Part shown: one piece after another, positions 34,707-42,938 of the stretch
Position numbering within the stretch: the first letter of the stretch is position 1
Layout: the number at the start of each line of letters is the position of its first letter
Origin: an uncultured delta proteobacterium
GTDB taxonomy: Bacteria > Myxococcota_A > Polyangia > Polyangiales > Polyangiaceae
Assembly: GCA_903906315.1 (NCBI GenBank)
Contig: CAIVJW010000198.1
Span: forward strand, 1-45,062
Reading direction: 5' to 3'
DNA: 45,062 nt
The notes under the pieces: generated by a model
Seen by the model: the letters and a program-made list of their open reading frames with translations, nothing else
The model's database searches: none
Told to the model about the DNA's origin: nothing
Position numbers and translations under genes: made by a program

Positions 34707-36947
34707 TCAGTCCTTCGGACCTTCGTTGTAGCCGCGAGGACGGTGCTTCGGGTCGACGCCCTTGTTCTGCTCGCCATTGTCGAGCGTGTCCGTCGCGAGG
34801 TAGCCGATCCAGCTGCCGGGGTGCGCCTCGGCGAGCGCGCGCAGCTCGTCCTCGTGCTCGCGCAGCTTGCCCTCGTCCCATAGGCATTGCAGCCCGAGCG
34901 CGATGAGCGACAGCTCGTTCGGGCCGAGGTCGAAGCCCTTCTTGTAGTAGGGCCACGCCTCGTCGGCGCGCTTCAGCCGGCAGAGCGTGTCACCAACGTA
35001 GATCTGGCCCATCGGCCAGTTGGGCGCGAGATCGATCGCGATCAGGTTCTCGGCGAGGCGCGTCGCCAGGTCGCCGCGCGCGCCCTTCATGACCGAGTAG
35101 TTGAGGTGCGCCTTCGCGCTGTTCGGCACGGCCTTCTTGGTCGCGAACCAGAAGTCGAGATCGCTGCGGTAGTCCATCGAGTGGCGGTACGCCTGGATGC
35201 CCTGGAAGACGAAGAACGCCAGCACGAGGCCAGCCGCCACGGGCGCGAGCCGCTTGCCGCGCGCGGCGCCGAGGGCCGCCGCGAACAGCACGCCGATCAC
35301 GGCGGACGTGCCGATCACCGGGAAGTACCAGAACCGCTCGGCGCGCACCGTGGGCAGGACGACCGGGATGTTCGAGTGAGGGAAGTAGCTCACCACGATC
35401 CACATCAGCGCGACGGAGACGAGCACGAGGCCGGCGCGCCCGAGCGGCACGGGCTCGCCTGCGGCGTCGGGTCGAGGGAGGCGAGAGAGCCCGTCGACGA
35501 TGGCGCCGAGGCCGACGACGAAGACGACGGCGACCACGGTAGCGAGGCCCACGCGGTAGCCGAGCGACGTGACGCCGCGGCGGCCGAGCTCGACCCAGCC
35601 GAGGCGCGCCATGGCGGTCGCCAGGGCGATCAGGGCAGCGCCGAGCGCGATCACGATCGGGCGCGAGGGCGTGCGCGACGGGGCGCCGGCGCCTTCGGTG
35701 TCGCAGGAGCGGGCCGCCTCGCGACGGGCCGAACGCTCGGCGAACAGCGCCCCGATCCAGCAGCCGAGCGAGGCGATCGGCGGCAGGGCGAGCATGGCGG
35801 CGCCGAGGACGCTCTCCGAGAAGACGAGCCGATCCGGGATGGGCTCTTGCGGGAACGAGTAGTCGCCGCTCAGCGCGCGCGGGAAGACGACCTGCGCGAG
35901 CCCGCGCCAGTACACGCGCAGCGCGCCCGCGATCCGGTGCGGCACGTCCGCCTGGATGAGCGGGTTGTTCATCGGATCGCGCGGCATCGGCGCCTGGTGG
36001 AACCACACGAGCGCCGCGCGCATCGCGCGCTTGGCTTGCGACGCGTCCACCGGCAGCTCGGTGGTGAGGTCCGCCGCGAGCGGCGAGGGGAACCAGCGCT
36101 TGCGCAGCTCGACGTAGAGCACGAACGCGCCCGCGGTCGCCACGAGCGCACCGACGGCGCGGGCGAGGCGCGCAGGCCGCTCGGGGTGGGTGAGCGGCGC
36201 CGCGACGATCGCGGCGAACGGGACGAGCGGCACGCAGACGAGCGCGCTCTCCTTGCTGAAGAGCCCGATCAGCATCGCGACGAACACGCCGAACGGCATC
36301 GCCCACGCGGGGAGCGCGAGCGCCGCGAGAGCGAGCAGCGCGCCGAGGCCGCCGAGGACGTCGGCGATCCCGACGATGCCGCTGACGGCCTCGGTCAGCA
36401 CGGCGCTCGTCACGAACGCGAGTCCCGTGAGCCACGCGAGCCCGCGGCGCCGCGTCAGGAAGAACGCGATGCAGACGACGAGCGCGGCGTTCGCCGCGTG
36501 GAAGGCGACGTTGTAGACATGGTGAAAGAACGGCTGCTTGGAGACGTGCCAGAGCGCGCGCCACAGGAGGTTCGGCAGCGGGCGGTACGATCCGATGCTC
36601 CGATCGTGCGGCAAGCCCCAGAAATCCCTGTGAATCGCGTCGATGAAGCGCAGCCCCGACATGCGGTTGACGTACGGGTTGCCGAGCAGCGCCTCCTGCT
36701 CGTCGAAGATGTAGTTCGTCGCGGGCGACCGCGTGAACAGCAGCATCGACACGAGCGTCAGCGGCAGAAACGCCACCATGAAGCGCGGGTCTTGCCCGAG
36801 GAAATAGGCCTTGGCGTCCGCCGCCCAGCGCTCGAGGCGCGAGGGCGTCGTCGGCAGGGGCGGCAGCTCCTCGCCGGGCGCGTCCGGTGTCGGGAGCGGC
36901 TCGGTGCGCGCGTCCGCCGTCGGCTGCTGTTCGGTGCCGTCGTCCAC
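34707..36947 (-). CDS. GT-C type membrane protein with C-terminal TPR region (TMTC/DUF1736-like)
   Basis: 746 residues from GTG 36947, starting 8 nt after the stop of the SDR gene. A Pro/Glu-rich cytoplasmic N-terminus (1-55) is followed by about ten or more transmembrane helices (about 57-590). In the first outer loop NYIFDEQEALLGNPYVN (Asp82-Glu83) and later SIGSYRPLPNLLWRALW and HHVYNVAFHAANAALVV are the conserved features of the O-mannosyltransferase-like TMTC family (D-D/E, YRPL, H..N..H). The C-terminal part (about 620-746: NSAKAHLNYSVMKGARG, MGQIYVGDTLCRLKRADEAWPYYKKGFDLG) has two or three TPR motifs. It would transfer a sugar from a lipid carrier to an exported target; the target is unknown. 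Confidence 0.85.
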   Translation of the reverse strand: MDDGTEQQPTADARTEPLPTPDAPGEELPPLPTTPSRLERWAADAKAYFLGQDPRFMVAFLPLTLVSMLLFTRSPATNYIFDEQEALLGNPYVNRMSGLRFIDAIHRDFWGLPHDRSIGSYRPLPNLLWRALWHVSKQPFFHHVYNVAFHAANAALVVCIAFFLTRRRGLAWLTGLAFVTSAVLTEAVSGIVGIADVLGGLGALLALAALALPAWAMPFGVFVAMLIGLFSKESALVCVPLVPFAAIVAAPLTHPERPARLARAVGALVATAGAFVLYVELRKRWFPSPLAADLTTELPVDASQAKRAMRAALVWFHQAPMPRDPMNNPLIQADVPHRIAGALRVYWRGLAQVVFPRALSGDYSFPQEPIPDRLVFSESVLGAAMLALPPIASLGCWIGALFAERSARREAARSCDTEGAGAPSRTPSRPIVIALGAALIALATAMARLGWVELGRRGVTSLGYRVGLATVVAVVFVVGLGAIVDGLSRLPRPDAAGEPVPLGRAGLVLVSVALMWIVVSYFPHSNIPVVLPTVRAERFWYFPVIGTSAVIGVLFAAALGAARGKRLAPVAAGLVLAFFVFQGIQAYRHSMDYRSDLDFWFATKKAVPNSAKAHLNYSVMKGARGDLATRLAENLIAIDLAPNWPMGQIYVGDTLCRLKRADEAWPYYKKGFDLGPNELSLIALGLQCLWDEGKLREHEDELRALAEAHPGSWIGYLATDTLDNGEQNKGVDPKHRPRGYNEGPKD

Positions 36948-36955
36948 GTTCGCCG

Positions 36956-37774
36956 TCAGGCGCCCTCCGGCTCCGGGATGCTCCACACGTCGCCCCACAG
37001 CGGCTGGCCGCCGTCGATGCCCCAGACCGCGCCCGTGACGAAGTCGTTGCGGTCGCTCGCGAGGAACACGATGACGCGCGAGACCTCTTCCGGCGTGCCG
37101 AGCCGCTTGACCGGCGTGGCCTTGCGGGCGAGCTCGAGCAGCACGTCGCCGTACTGGTCGGTGCCGCTCGATCGGATGTTGTTGCCCGGGGCGACCGCGT
37201 TCACGCGGACGCCGTGGTGGGCCCACTCGATCGCCAGGGAGCGAGTGAGGTTCTCGACGCCTGCGCGCGCTGCCCCGGTGTGGCTCATCCCGGGGAAGCC
37301 GCGCGCGACCATCGCGGTGATGTTCACGATGCGCCCGCGGCGGGCCGGGATCATCGCGCGCGTCGCGACCTCGCGCGTCACGTTCCAGGTGCCGAAGAGG
37401 TTGTTGCGCACGACGGCCTCGAAGCCGCGCGGTGACAGGTCCTCGGCGCGGGACGGGAACTGCCCGCCGGCGTTGTTCACCAGCACGTCGATGCGCTCGA
37501 AGCGATCGATCACCTGCCCGATGAACGCCGCGACCTGGTCCGGGTCGCGGATGTCGCACGGCGCGGCGATCAGCCGGTCGTCCTCGACGCCGTCCGCGCG
37601 CAGGGCCGTCCGCGCCGCGTCGAGCTTGTCCTGCTTGCGCCCGCAGATCGCGACGCGCGCTCCGAGCGTGGCGAGCTCGCGCGCCGTGGCCAGGCCGATG
37701 CCCGATCCGCCGCCGGTGACGATGGCGACCTGCCCCTCGAAGAGGCCGCTCGCGAAGAGGGTCGGAGGTGTCAC
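36956..37774 (-). CDS. SDR oxidoreductase, PECR/2,4-dienoyl-CoA reductase-like branch
   Basis: 272 residues with a Rossmann fold: TGGGSGIG (20-27), CDIRD (73-77) and NNAG (100-103). In place of the usual YxxxK the sequence reads SHTGAARAGVENLTRSLAIEW, so Thr166 and Arg170 stand where Tyr and Lys normally are. This HxGAARAGV form, with the following VRVNAVAPG and RLGTPEEVS, is what I recall from peroxisomal trans-2-enoyl-CoA reductase, which suggests a fatty-acyl-CoA substrate. GTG 37774 follows a TTG-TAAACG element by 7 nt. The stop is 8 nt before the GT-C gene, so the two are probably one operon without an obvious shared pathway. Confidence 0.88.
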   Translation of the reverse strand: MTPPTLFASGLFEGQVAIVTGGGSGIGLATARELATLGARVAICGRKQDKLDAARTALRADGVEDDRLIAAPCDIRDPDQVAAFIGQVIDRFERIDVLVNNAGGQFPSRAEDLSPRGFEAVVRNNLFGTWNVTREVATRAMIPARRGRIVNITAMVARGFPGMSHTGAARAGVENLTRSLAIEWAHHGVRVNAVAPGNNIRSSGTDQYGDVLLELARKATPVKRLGTPEEVSRVIVFLASDRNDFVTGAVWGIDGGQPLWGDVWSIPEPEGA

Positions 37775-37781
37775 GCGCCGC

Positions 37782-37787
37782 CGTTTA
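37782..37787 (-). promoter_or_regulatory. -10-like element TAAACG of the SDR gene
   Basis: The minus strand reads CGTTG-TAAACG, 7 nt before the GTG at 37774, with only GC-rich sequence between and no Shine-Dalgarno sequence. It predicts a leaderless transcript for the SDR/GT-C operon. Confidence 0.45.
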
Positions 37788-37843
37788 CAACGAGCCCGGC
37801 GGCGGCGCCAGCGGCCGTGGCGCCCCCGGCGAGGGCGGGCGCG

Positions 37844-40405
37844 TCAGCCCGCGGGCTTGCAGAAGACCTCGAGCACGGAGCCCTCGTCGTTGCCCGCCTT
37901 GCACTCGGCGTACTTGCCGTCGTCGTTCGGCCGCACGACCACGTCGATCGCGCTGCCCTGCTGCGTCGGCGGGGTGCCCCACACGCACGCGACCGTCTCG
38001 CAGGCGCCGGGCGCGAGCGCGCTCTTCGTCGTCGCGCTGCACACGGCCTTGCCGTCGACGTAGAAGCCCACCGGGATGCCAGGAGCGATGGAGTCCGCGC
38101 CGCGGTTGCAGACGGCCGCGGTGAGCGTCGCGCCCTCGCCGCCGCAGGTGAAGCCCGTCGACGCGCCGGCGGTGAGGTCGCCCGTCGCCTTGCCGTTCTT
38201 GTCGCCGGGCACGTTCTGGCGGAAGTTGTTCAGCCCGGCGACCGACGAGTTCGGCTGCCACTGGCTGGATTTGAACACGGTGCCCTGGTCGTCGATGTGC
38301 GTGACCGAGTACGCGTGCTGGCTCCAGATCGGGCGCGACTTGACCCAGCGGTCGTTGGCGTCCGAGTAGACGCGGATGCCCGAGACGCCGTGCGGGTGCG
38401 CCGCGCGGCAGGTGCTCCCGGCGCCCTTCGTGCCGTCCGGCGGCGGCGCGCACTTCATGCCTTCCTCGAGGCAGGCGGCCTCGTCCTTCTTGGCGCAGCA
38501 CTCCGCCGACGTCGCGCAGCGACACAGGCCCTCGTCGCAGGCGCCCGAGACGCAGTCGGTCGCCTTCTCGCAGTGCACGCCTGCAAACTGCGAGTCCACC
38601 CCGTTCGCGTCGAGCATCGTGCACGCGATGCCGTCGCCGGTCGGCGAGCACGCCTTGTTCGAGGGCGTCACGAGGTCCGCGCGGAAGTTGCCGTCCACGT
38701 CGGCGACGATCGGGTTCTCGTACCAGGTGCACGACGAGCGGTACTGGCTGAAGATGACGTCGCCGGTCTTGCCGCTGTACACCCGCACGAAGCACTCGTC
38801 GGCGTAGACGGCCTCCGCGTTCCCGTCGGCCTCGAAGTCGAACACGCTCGATCCCGTGATGCTCGACGAGATGTCCTGGGACTGGCGGCTCCACGCGATG
38901 CTGCCGCCGGCGGGGCACGGCCCCGCGAGCCAGTCGCAACGGCCGAGATCGCACTTGCCACCCGGGCGAGGCGTCGGGCCGCAGTCGATGTCGAACACGG
39001 TGTACGCGGCCATGCTCGCGACCGCGAGCTCGGGCAGGCCGTCGCCGTCGAAGTCGCCGACGGTGGGCGGGCCGCCACCGCCGCCGGGCAGCGCGATCGG
39101 CGCCATCGCGAGCGTTCCGTCGATCGCGTACACCATCGCGTAGCCGCCGCGCACGACGGCGAGCTCCGGGTTCTTCGCGGGGATGCCCTGCCCGTACGCG
39201 CCGAAGTCGGCGATCGCGACGTGCCCCGGCGCCGATGGCGTCCCGCCCGGGAAGTACGGCTCGATCGCCCACGCTCCGGCCTTCCACTCCCAGACGAACT
39301 GGCCGTTCGTCATCTCGATTGCCGGGTCCTGGTCGAGGTTCGCCGTGATCGAGAACAGGCCCTGGGAGTAGCTCCCGTACCCCGCGGGAGGAGGCGAGAG
39401 CTCCTTGCCTGCGGCCGAGATGACGTGCCCGTCGCGGAGCACCTCGGGCACCCCGTCGTCGTCGAGGTCGTGGATCGCGGGTCCCGCCCACCCGAGCGGG
39501 CAGCCCCCGCCGCACGCCGGGCCGGTGCCGGGCGCCTTCCACAGCAGGCCCCAGGTGCCTTGTTTCTTGGTGAAAGCGAGCGTCGAACCGTCGGCGCCGT
39601 ACGCGACGATCTCCGCGACGCCGTCGCCGTCGAGGTCCGCGACCGCGAGCGACGCCGACGAGACGGTGTAGTCGGGCACCGAGTCGCCATCGAGGTCCGT
39701 GCCGCCGAGGTTCGCCTCGAGCGAGCAGTCCGATCCCTTGAGCACGCGGATCACGCCGAGGTTCTCCGTGTAGCTGCCGATCACGGTCGCCGTGAACGAC
39801 GCGATGATGCTCGGGGGCCCGGCGTTCGCGGGGTTGTTGAAGTTCACCACCATCGGCGTGCTCTGCACGTCGACGTGCCCGGGGAACGGGTCGCCGGGCG
39901 GCGCGACCGAGAACTCGCACTTCACCTTCGGCGAGAAGATGCCGGGGGGCAGCACGTTCACGCAGCCGGGGTCGTAGGGCGGCGTGCGGTCGTCCCACGG
40001 CTGGCAGACGCCCGCGGCGTCGCAGTACGTATCGTTGTGGCAGTCGTCGTCCGTCGTGCACTGGGTCGCGGGCACGCACGCGCCGTGCGAGCAGACCTCG
40101 GCGGCGCCGCAGGGCTTGGGGCAGTCGTCCTTTCCGCCGTCCTTGCTCGTCACCGTGGTGATGACGCCTCCGGCTCCGCCGCCCCCGGAGCCCGCGCCGC
40201 CGCTGCCCGTCCCGGTGGACGCGCCGGTCGCCGTCGCGCCGCCCTGGCCCGCGGTCGCGCCGTCGTCGCCCGAGCCGCAGGCGAAGCCCGGCGCGAGGCC
40301 GATCGCGGAGAGCGCCACCGCGACCCCGAGCCACGGCGCCGCGCGGCGTCGGCGTGGGGTAGGGGAGGACGAGGGCGCGTTCGGTCCGGAGGCGAGGCTC
40401 GGCAT
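37844..40405 (-). CDS. Large lipoprotein with FG-GAP/VCBS-type repeats, Cys-rich modules and CARDB-like C-terminus
   Basis: 853 residues from ATG 40405 (MPSLASGP), chosen because the Arg-rich n-region and hydrophobic core (RRRRAAPWLGVAVALSAIGLAPGFAC) then form a proper signal ending at Cys43; a start at 40504 adds 33 unlikely residues. A Gly/Thr linker is followed by a Cys cluster (CPKPCGAAEVC...). At least four FG-GAP-like Ca2+ loops are visible: DLDGDGVAEIV, DLDDDGVPEVL, DFDGDGLPELAV and DVDGNFRADLV, typical of an integrin-like propeller. A second Cys cluster (CEKATDCVSGACDEGLCRC) and a CARDB-like beta domain (LTAAVCNRGADSIAPGIPVGFYVDG) end the protein. It is probably a cell-surface binding protein. 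A TAGAAT (40557-40562, minus strand) is a candidate promoter. Confidence 0.88.
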   Translation of the reverse strand: MPSLASGPNAPSSSPTPRRRRAAPWLGVAVALSAIGLAPGFACGSGDDGATAGQGGATATGASTGTGSGGAGSGGGGAGGVITTVTSKDGGKDDCPKPCGAAEVCSHGACVPATQCTTDDDCHNDTYCDAAGVCQPWDDRTPPYDPGCVNVLPPGIFSPKVKCEFSVAPPGDPFPGHVDVQSTPMVVNFNNPANAGPPSIIASFTATVIGSYTENLGVIRVLKGSDCSLEANLGGTDLDGDSVPDYTVSSASLAVADLDGDGVAEIVAYGADGSTLAFTKKQGTWGLLWKAPGTGPACGGGCPLGWAGPAIHDLDDDGVPEVLRDGHVISAAGKELSPPPAGYGSYSQGLFSITANLDQDPAIEMTNGQFVWEWKAGAWAIEPYFPGGTPSAPGHVAIADFGAYGQGIPAKNPELAVVRGGYAMVYAIDGTLAMAPIALPGGGGGPPTVGDFDGDGLPELAVASMAAYTVFDIDCGPTPRPGGKCDLGRCDWLAGPCPAGGSIAWSRQSQDISSSITGSSVFDFEADGNAEAVYADECFVRVYSGKTGDVIFSQYRSSCTWYENPIVADVDGNFRADLVTPSNKACSPTGDGIACTMLDANGVDSQFAGVHCEKATDCVSGACDEGLCRCATSAECCAKKDEAACLEEGMKCAPPPDGTKGAGSTCRAAHPHGVSGIRVYSDANDRWVKSRPIWSQHAYSVTHIDDQGTVFKSSQWQPNSSVAGLNNFRQNVPGDKNGKATGDLTAGASTGFTCGGEGATLTAAVCNRGADSIAPGIPVGFYVDGKAVCSATTKSALAPGACETVACVWGTPPTQQGSAIDVVVRPNDDGKYAECKAGNDEGSVLEVFCKPAG

Positions 40406-40539
40406 TCCCTCATGGTCGATTGCGTGCACGTCGTTCAGCAAGGGGCGCGCGAGGGCGGAGGCGCGGTCCGTCGCCGAGGGGGAGGTGGATCGACGTCGAA
40501 CCATGGGCCTTCGGGTCGGAGTCGTGCGAGGCTCCGCGC

Positions 40540-41301
40540 GTGCCTTGGGTCCGAGCGATTCTACGAGGGCAGCGGGTCTACGCCCGCGCCGACGAGGCCG
40601 GCGCGCTCCGCGTCGAGGGCGGCCGCGTCGAGATCCGCTACAAGCCGAACGACGGACGGCGCTACCAGGCGCGCGCCGACAACCTGAGCGGCATCGAGGG
40701 GCCCGCGCTGCCGGAGGACACCTGCGGCCCGGCGGGTGACGTCGCCAAGCCGGAGAAGGCGGCCGCGTCCGCGGGCGGCTCGGCAGCGCCGGCCGAACGG
40801 CGCGCGGCGGCGACCGGGCGGGCCGCGGAGGGGCACGCTGCGGCCGTCGCGGCCGGATCGGTCATCGCGTACGCCGACGGCGCCTGCTCGGGCAACCCCG
40901 GGCCCGCGGGGCTCGGCGTCGTCATCCTCGACGGCACGCGTCGCATCGAGCTGTCGGAGTACCTCGGCGTCGGCACCAACAACATCGCCGAGCTCACGGC
41001 CGTGCTGCGCGTCCTCGACGAGGTCCCCGCCGACAGCGCCCTCGTCGTCCACACCGACAGCCAGTACACCATCGGCGTCGTGCAAAAGGGCTGGAAGGCG
41101 AAGGCGAACGTCGAGCTCGTCGCCTCGCTGCGCGCGGCTCTCGTCGGGCGCAAGGCCACGCGGCTCGCGTACGTCCCGGGACACTCCGGCGTGCCGCTCA
41201 ACGAGCGCGCCGACGAGCTCGCGCGCGAGGCCGTCACCGCGCGTCGTAACCGCCGCGCCGAGATCGGCAGCCCGCCCGCGACGCCCGCCGCCGACGCCTG
41301 A
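40540..41301 (+). CDS. rnhA: Ribonuclease HI with an extra N-terminal module
   Basis: 253 residues from GTG 40540; the frame is open further upstream but there overlaps the divergent lipoprotein gene's leader. The C-terminal RNase H domain (about 107-240) has the full active site: YADGACSGNPG (Asp113), NNIAELTAVLRVL (Glu151), HTDSQY (Asp173) and YVPGHSGVPLNERADELA (His215, Asp225), so it should cut RNA in RNA-DNA hybrids. Before it lie a compact 55-residue segment (MPWVRAILRGQRVYARADEAG... RYQARADNLSGIEG) and an Ala-rich linker. The segment is not the hybrid-binding domain of eukaryotic-type RNase H1. Its role is unknown. Confidence 0.9.
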   Translation: MPWVRAILRGQRVYARADEAGALRVEGGRVEIRYKPNDGRRYQARADNLSGIEGPALPEDTCGPAGDVAKPEKAAASAGGSAAPAERRAAATGRAAEGHAAAVAAGSVIAYADGACSGNPGPAGLGVVILDGTRRIELSEYLGVGTNNIAELTAVLRVLDEVPADSALVVHTDSQYTIGVVQKGWKAKANVELVASLRAALVGRKATRLAYVPGHSGVPLNERADELAREAVTARRNRRAEIGSPPATPAADA

Positions 41302-41327
41302 CGCCCGCCCCGGTCCGGGTTTCGTTG

Positions 41328-41333
41328 TAGAGT
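41328..41333 (+). promoter_or_regulatory. -10-like element TAGAGT of the iPGM-like gene
   Basis: GTTG-TAGAGT, then 6 nt (CCGCGC) and ATG 41340. Only 38 nt separate this gene from rnhA. No ribosome-binding site is present, so a leaderless transcript is predicted if this element is used. Confidence 0.5.
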
Positions 41334-41339
41334 CCGCGC

Positions 41340-42938
41340 ATGCCTCCGAGCTCCGAGACGCCTCGCCCGCGCCCCGTCGTCCTCTGCGTCCTCGGCGGCT
41401 TCGGCGAGCGCGCGGAGCGCGAAGGCAACGCCGTACGCCTCGCCCGCACCCCGAACCTCGACGCGCTCTCCGACCGCCCCCGCACGCAGCTCGTCGCCAG
41501 CGGCCCCGACGTCGGGCTCCCGGCGGGCACCGCTGGCAGCGGTGAGTCGGGCTGGATCACCCTCGGCGCCGGCCGAGTCCCCGAGCTCGTCCGGACCCGC
41601 ATCGACCGCGCGATCGACGACGAAAAGCTCGCCGGCGACGAGATGCTCCGTCGCCTGTTCTGGCTCCTCGGCGAGCGCCGCGGCGCCCGCCTGCACCTCT
41701 TCGCGCTCGTCTCGGACGGCACGGTGCATGCGTCGATGCGCCACCTCCACGCCGTCCTCGAGGCGGCGCACCTTCGCAACGTCGAGGTCGTCGTCCACGC
41801 GATCCTCGACGGGCAGGACACGTCGCCGAAGAGCGCGTGGCGGTTGCTCGATCCGTTCCTCGCCTACCTCGACAAGAAGGGCACCCTCGGCACGGTCGCC
41901 GGCCGGCACTACGCCCTCGACCGCGACGGGCGCTGGGACCTCACCCACCGCTACTGGAAGGCGGTGGTGAAGGCCGACGGCCCCCGCTTCGACGACGCCT
42001 ACCAGGCGATCGCGTCGGCTTACGACGAGGGCCTCGGCGACGCGATGGTCGCGCCCGCGCGCCTCGGCGACTACGCCGGCGTCCAGGGCAGCTTCCTCGC
42101 GGACTTCGCGTCGGGCGCCCCGCGATGGGATTGGTGGGGCGAGGACGTCGCCCTCGCGGTCACGCTCCGATCCGACCGCGTCGGCCAGCTCGCGGCGATG
42201 CTCCGCGCGAAGGGCCTGCCGCCGGAGGCGCTCGATCTCGTGACCGAGCGAGGCCGCGTCTTCCACGCCTTCGACGAGTTCTCGCTCACCACGCTCACCG
42301 AGGCCGACCCCGCGCTCGAGCTGCCGGTGTCGTTCCCGCCCCAGCCGATCGCCGACACGCTCGGCGAGGTCGTCGCCCGCGCCGGCCTCAAGCAGCTGCG
42401 CTGCGGCCCGCCGGGCGCGCGGACGCACCTCGGCGCGTACTTCGGCGGCTTTCGCCCCGCGCCCCTCGACGGCGAGGACCGCGTGTTCCCCGCGGCCGCC
42501 GCCGACGCGCCCGACGGCGGGTCCGCCGAGGTCGCCCGCGCGGCCGCCGCGGCCATCGAGGCCGGCGCGCACGACCTCGTCGTCGTGAGCCTGCCGGCCG
42601 CGGACCGCGCGGCGCACACCGGATCGCTCGACGCGGCGGTGCGGGCGGTCGAGGCCGTCGACGCCGCGATCGGCGTGATCGCTCGCGCGACCCTCGCCGC
42701 GGGCGGCGCGCTCGTGGTCACCTCGGATCACGGCAACTGCGAGGACCTGATCGGCGCCGATGGGCCCCGGCCGATGCACACGACGGCGCCCGTCCCGCTC
42801 GTGATCGTCGACGACGCTCACCGTGAAGCGGTCCTCGCGCCCGGGCGCCTCGCCGACGTCGCGCCCACCGTCCTCGAGCTGCTCGGTCTCGCGCCGCCGG
42901 CGGCGATGACCGGCCGCTCGCTGCTCGCGCGCAGGTGA
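41340..42938 (+). CDS. gpmI: Cofactor-independent phosphoglycerate mutase homologue with altered active site
   Basis: 532 residues, full iPGM length and clearly homologous: REGNAVRLARTPNLDAL, LGAGRV, SDGTVHAS, HAILDGQDTSPKSA, GRHYALDRDGRW and AVEAVDAAIG. The metal-1 ligands are kept (Asp422, His426 in DRAAHTG; His480), as are Asp463-His464 of site 2 and His130, Asp160. But the first metal ligand Asp (LDGWG) is Gly19 (VLGGFG). The catalytic phospho-Ser in GNSEVGH is Gly68 (GSGESGW). The substrate Arg of DGRDT is Gln159, and the Lys of AETEKYAH is Ala360. Normal phosphoglycerate mutation is therefore doubtful; it may be a pseudoenzyme or have other chemistry. Ser67, next to the lost Ser, is the only nearby substitute. 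The stop overlaps the next gene's start (GTGA). Confidence 0.9.
   Translation: MPPSSETPRPRPVVLCVLGGFGERAEREGNAVRLARTPNLDALSDRPRTQLVASGPDVGLPAGTAGSGESGWITLGAGRVPELVRTRIDRAIDDEKLAGDEMLRRLFWLLGERRGARLHLFALVSDGTVHASMRHLHAVLEAAHLRNVEVVVHAILDGQDTSPKSAWRLLDPFLAYLDKKGTLGTVAGRHYALDRDGRWDLTHRYWKAVVKADGPRFDDAYQAIASAYDEGLGDAMVAPARLGDYAGVQGSFLADFASGAPRWDWWGEDVALAVTLRSDRVGQLAAMLRAKGLPPEALDLVTERGRVFHAFDEFSLTTLTEADPALELPVSFPPQPIADTLGEVVARAGLKQLRCGPPGARTHLGAYFGGFRPAPLDGEDRVFPAAAADAPDGGSAEVARAAAAAIEAGAHDLVVVSLPAADRAAHTGSLDAAVRAVEAVDAAIGVIARATLAAGGALVVTSDHGNCEDLIGADGPRPMHTTAPVPLVIVDDAHREAVLAPGRLADVAPTVLELLGLAPPAAMTGRSLLARR

Noticed and set aside
34887-38063. Plus-strand open frame of more than 1,000 codons
   Set aside because: It is antisense to the GT-C and SDR genes, which have recognisable families. 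The translation is compositionally biased with no domain.
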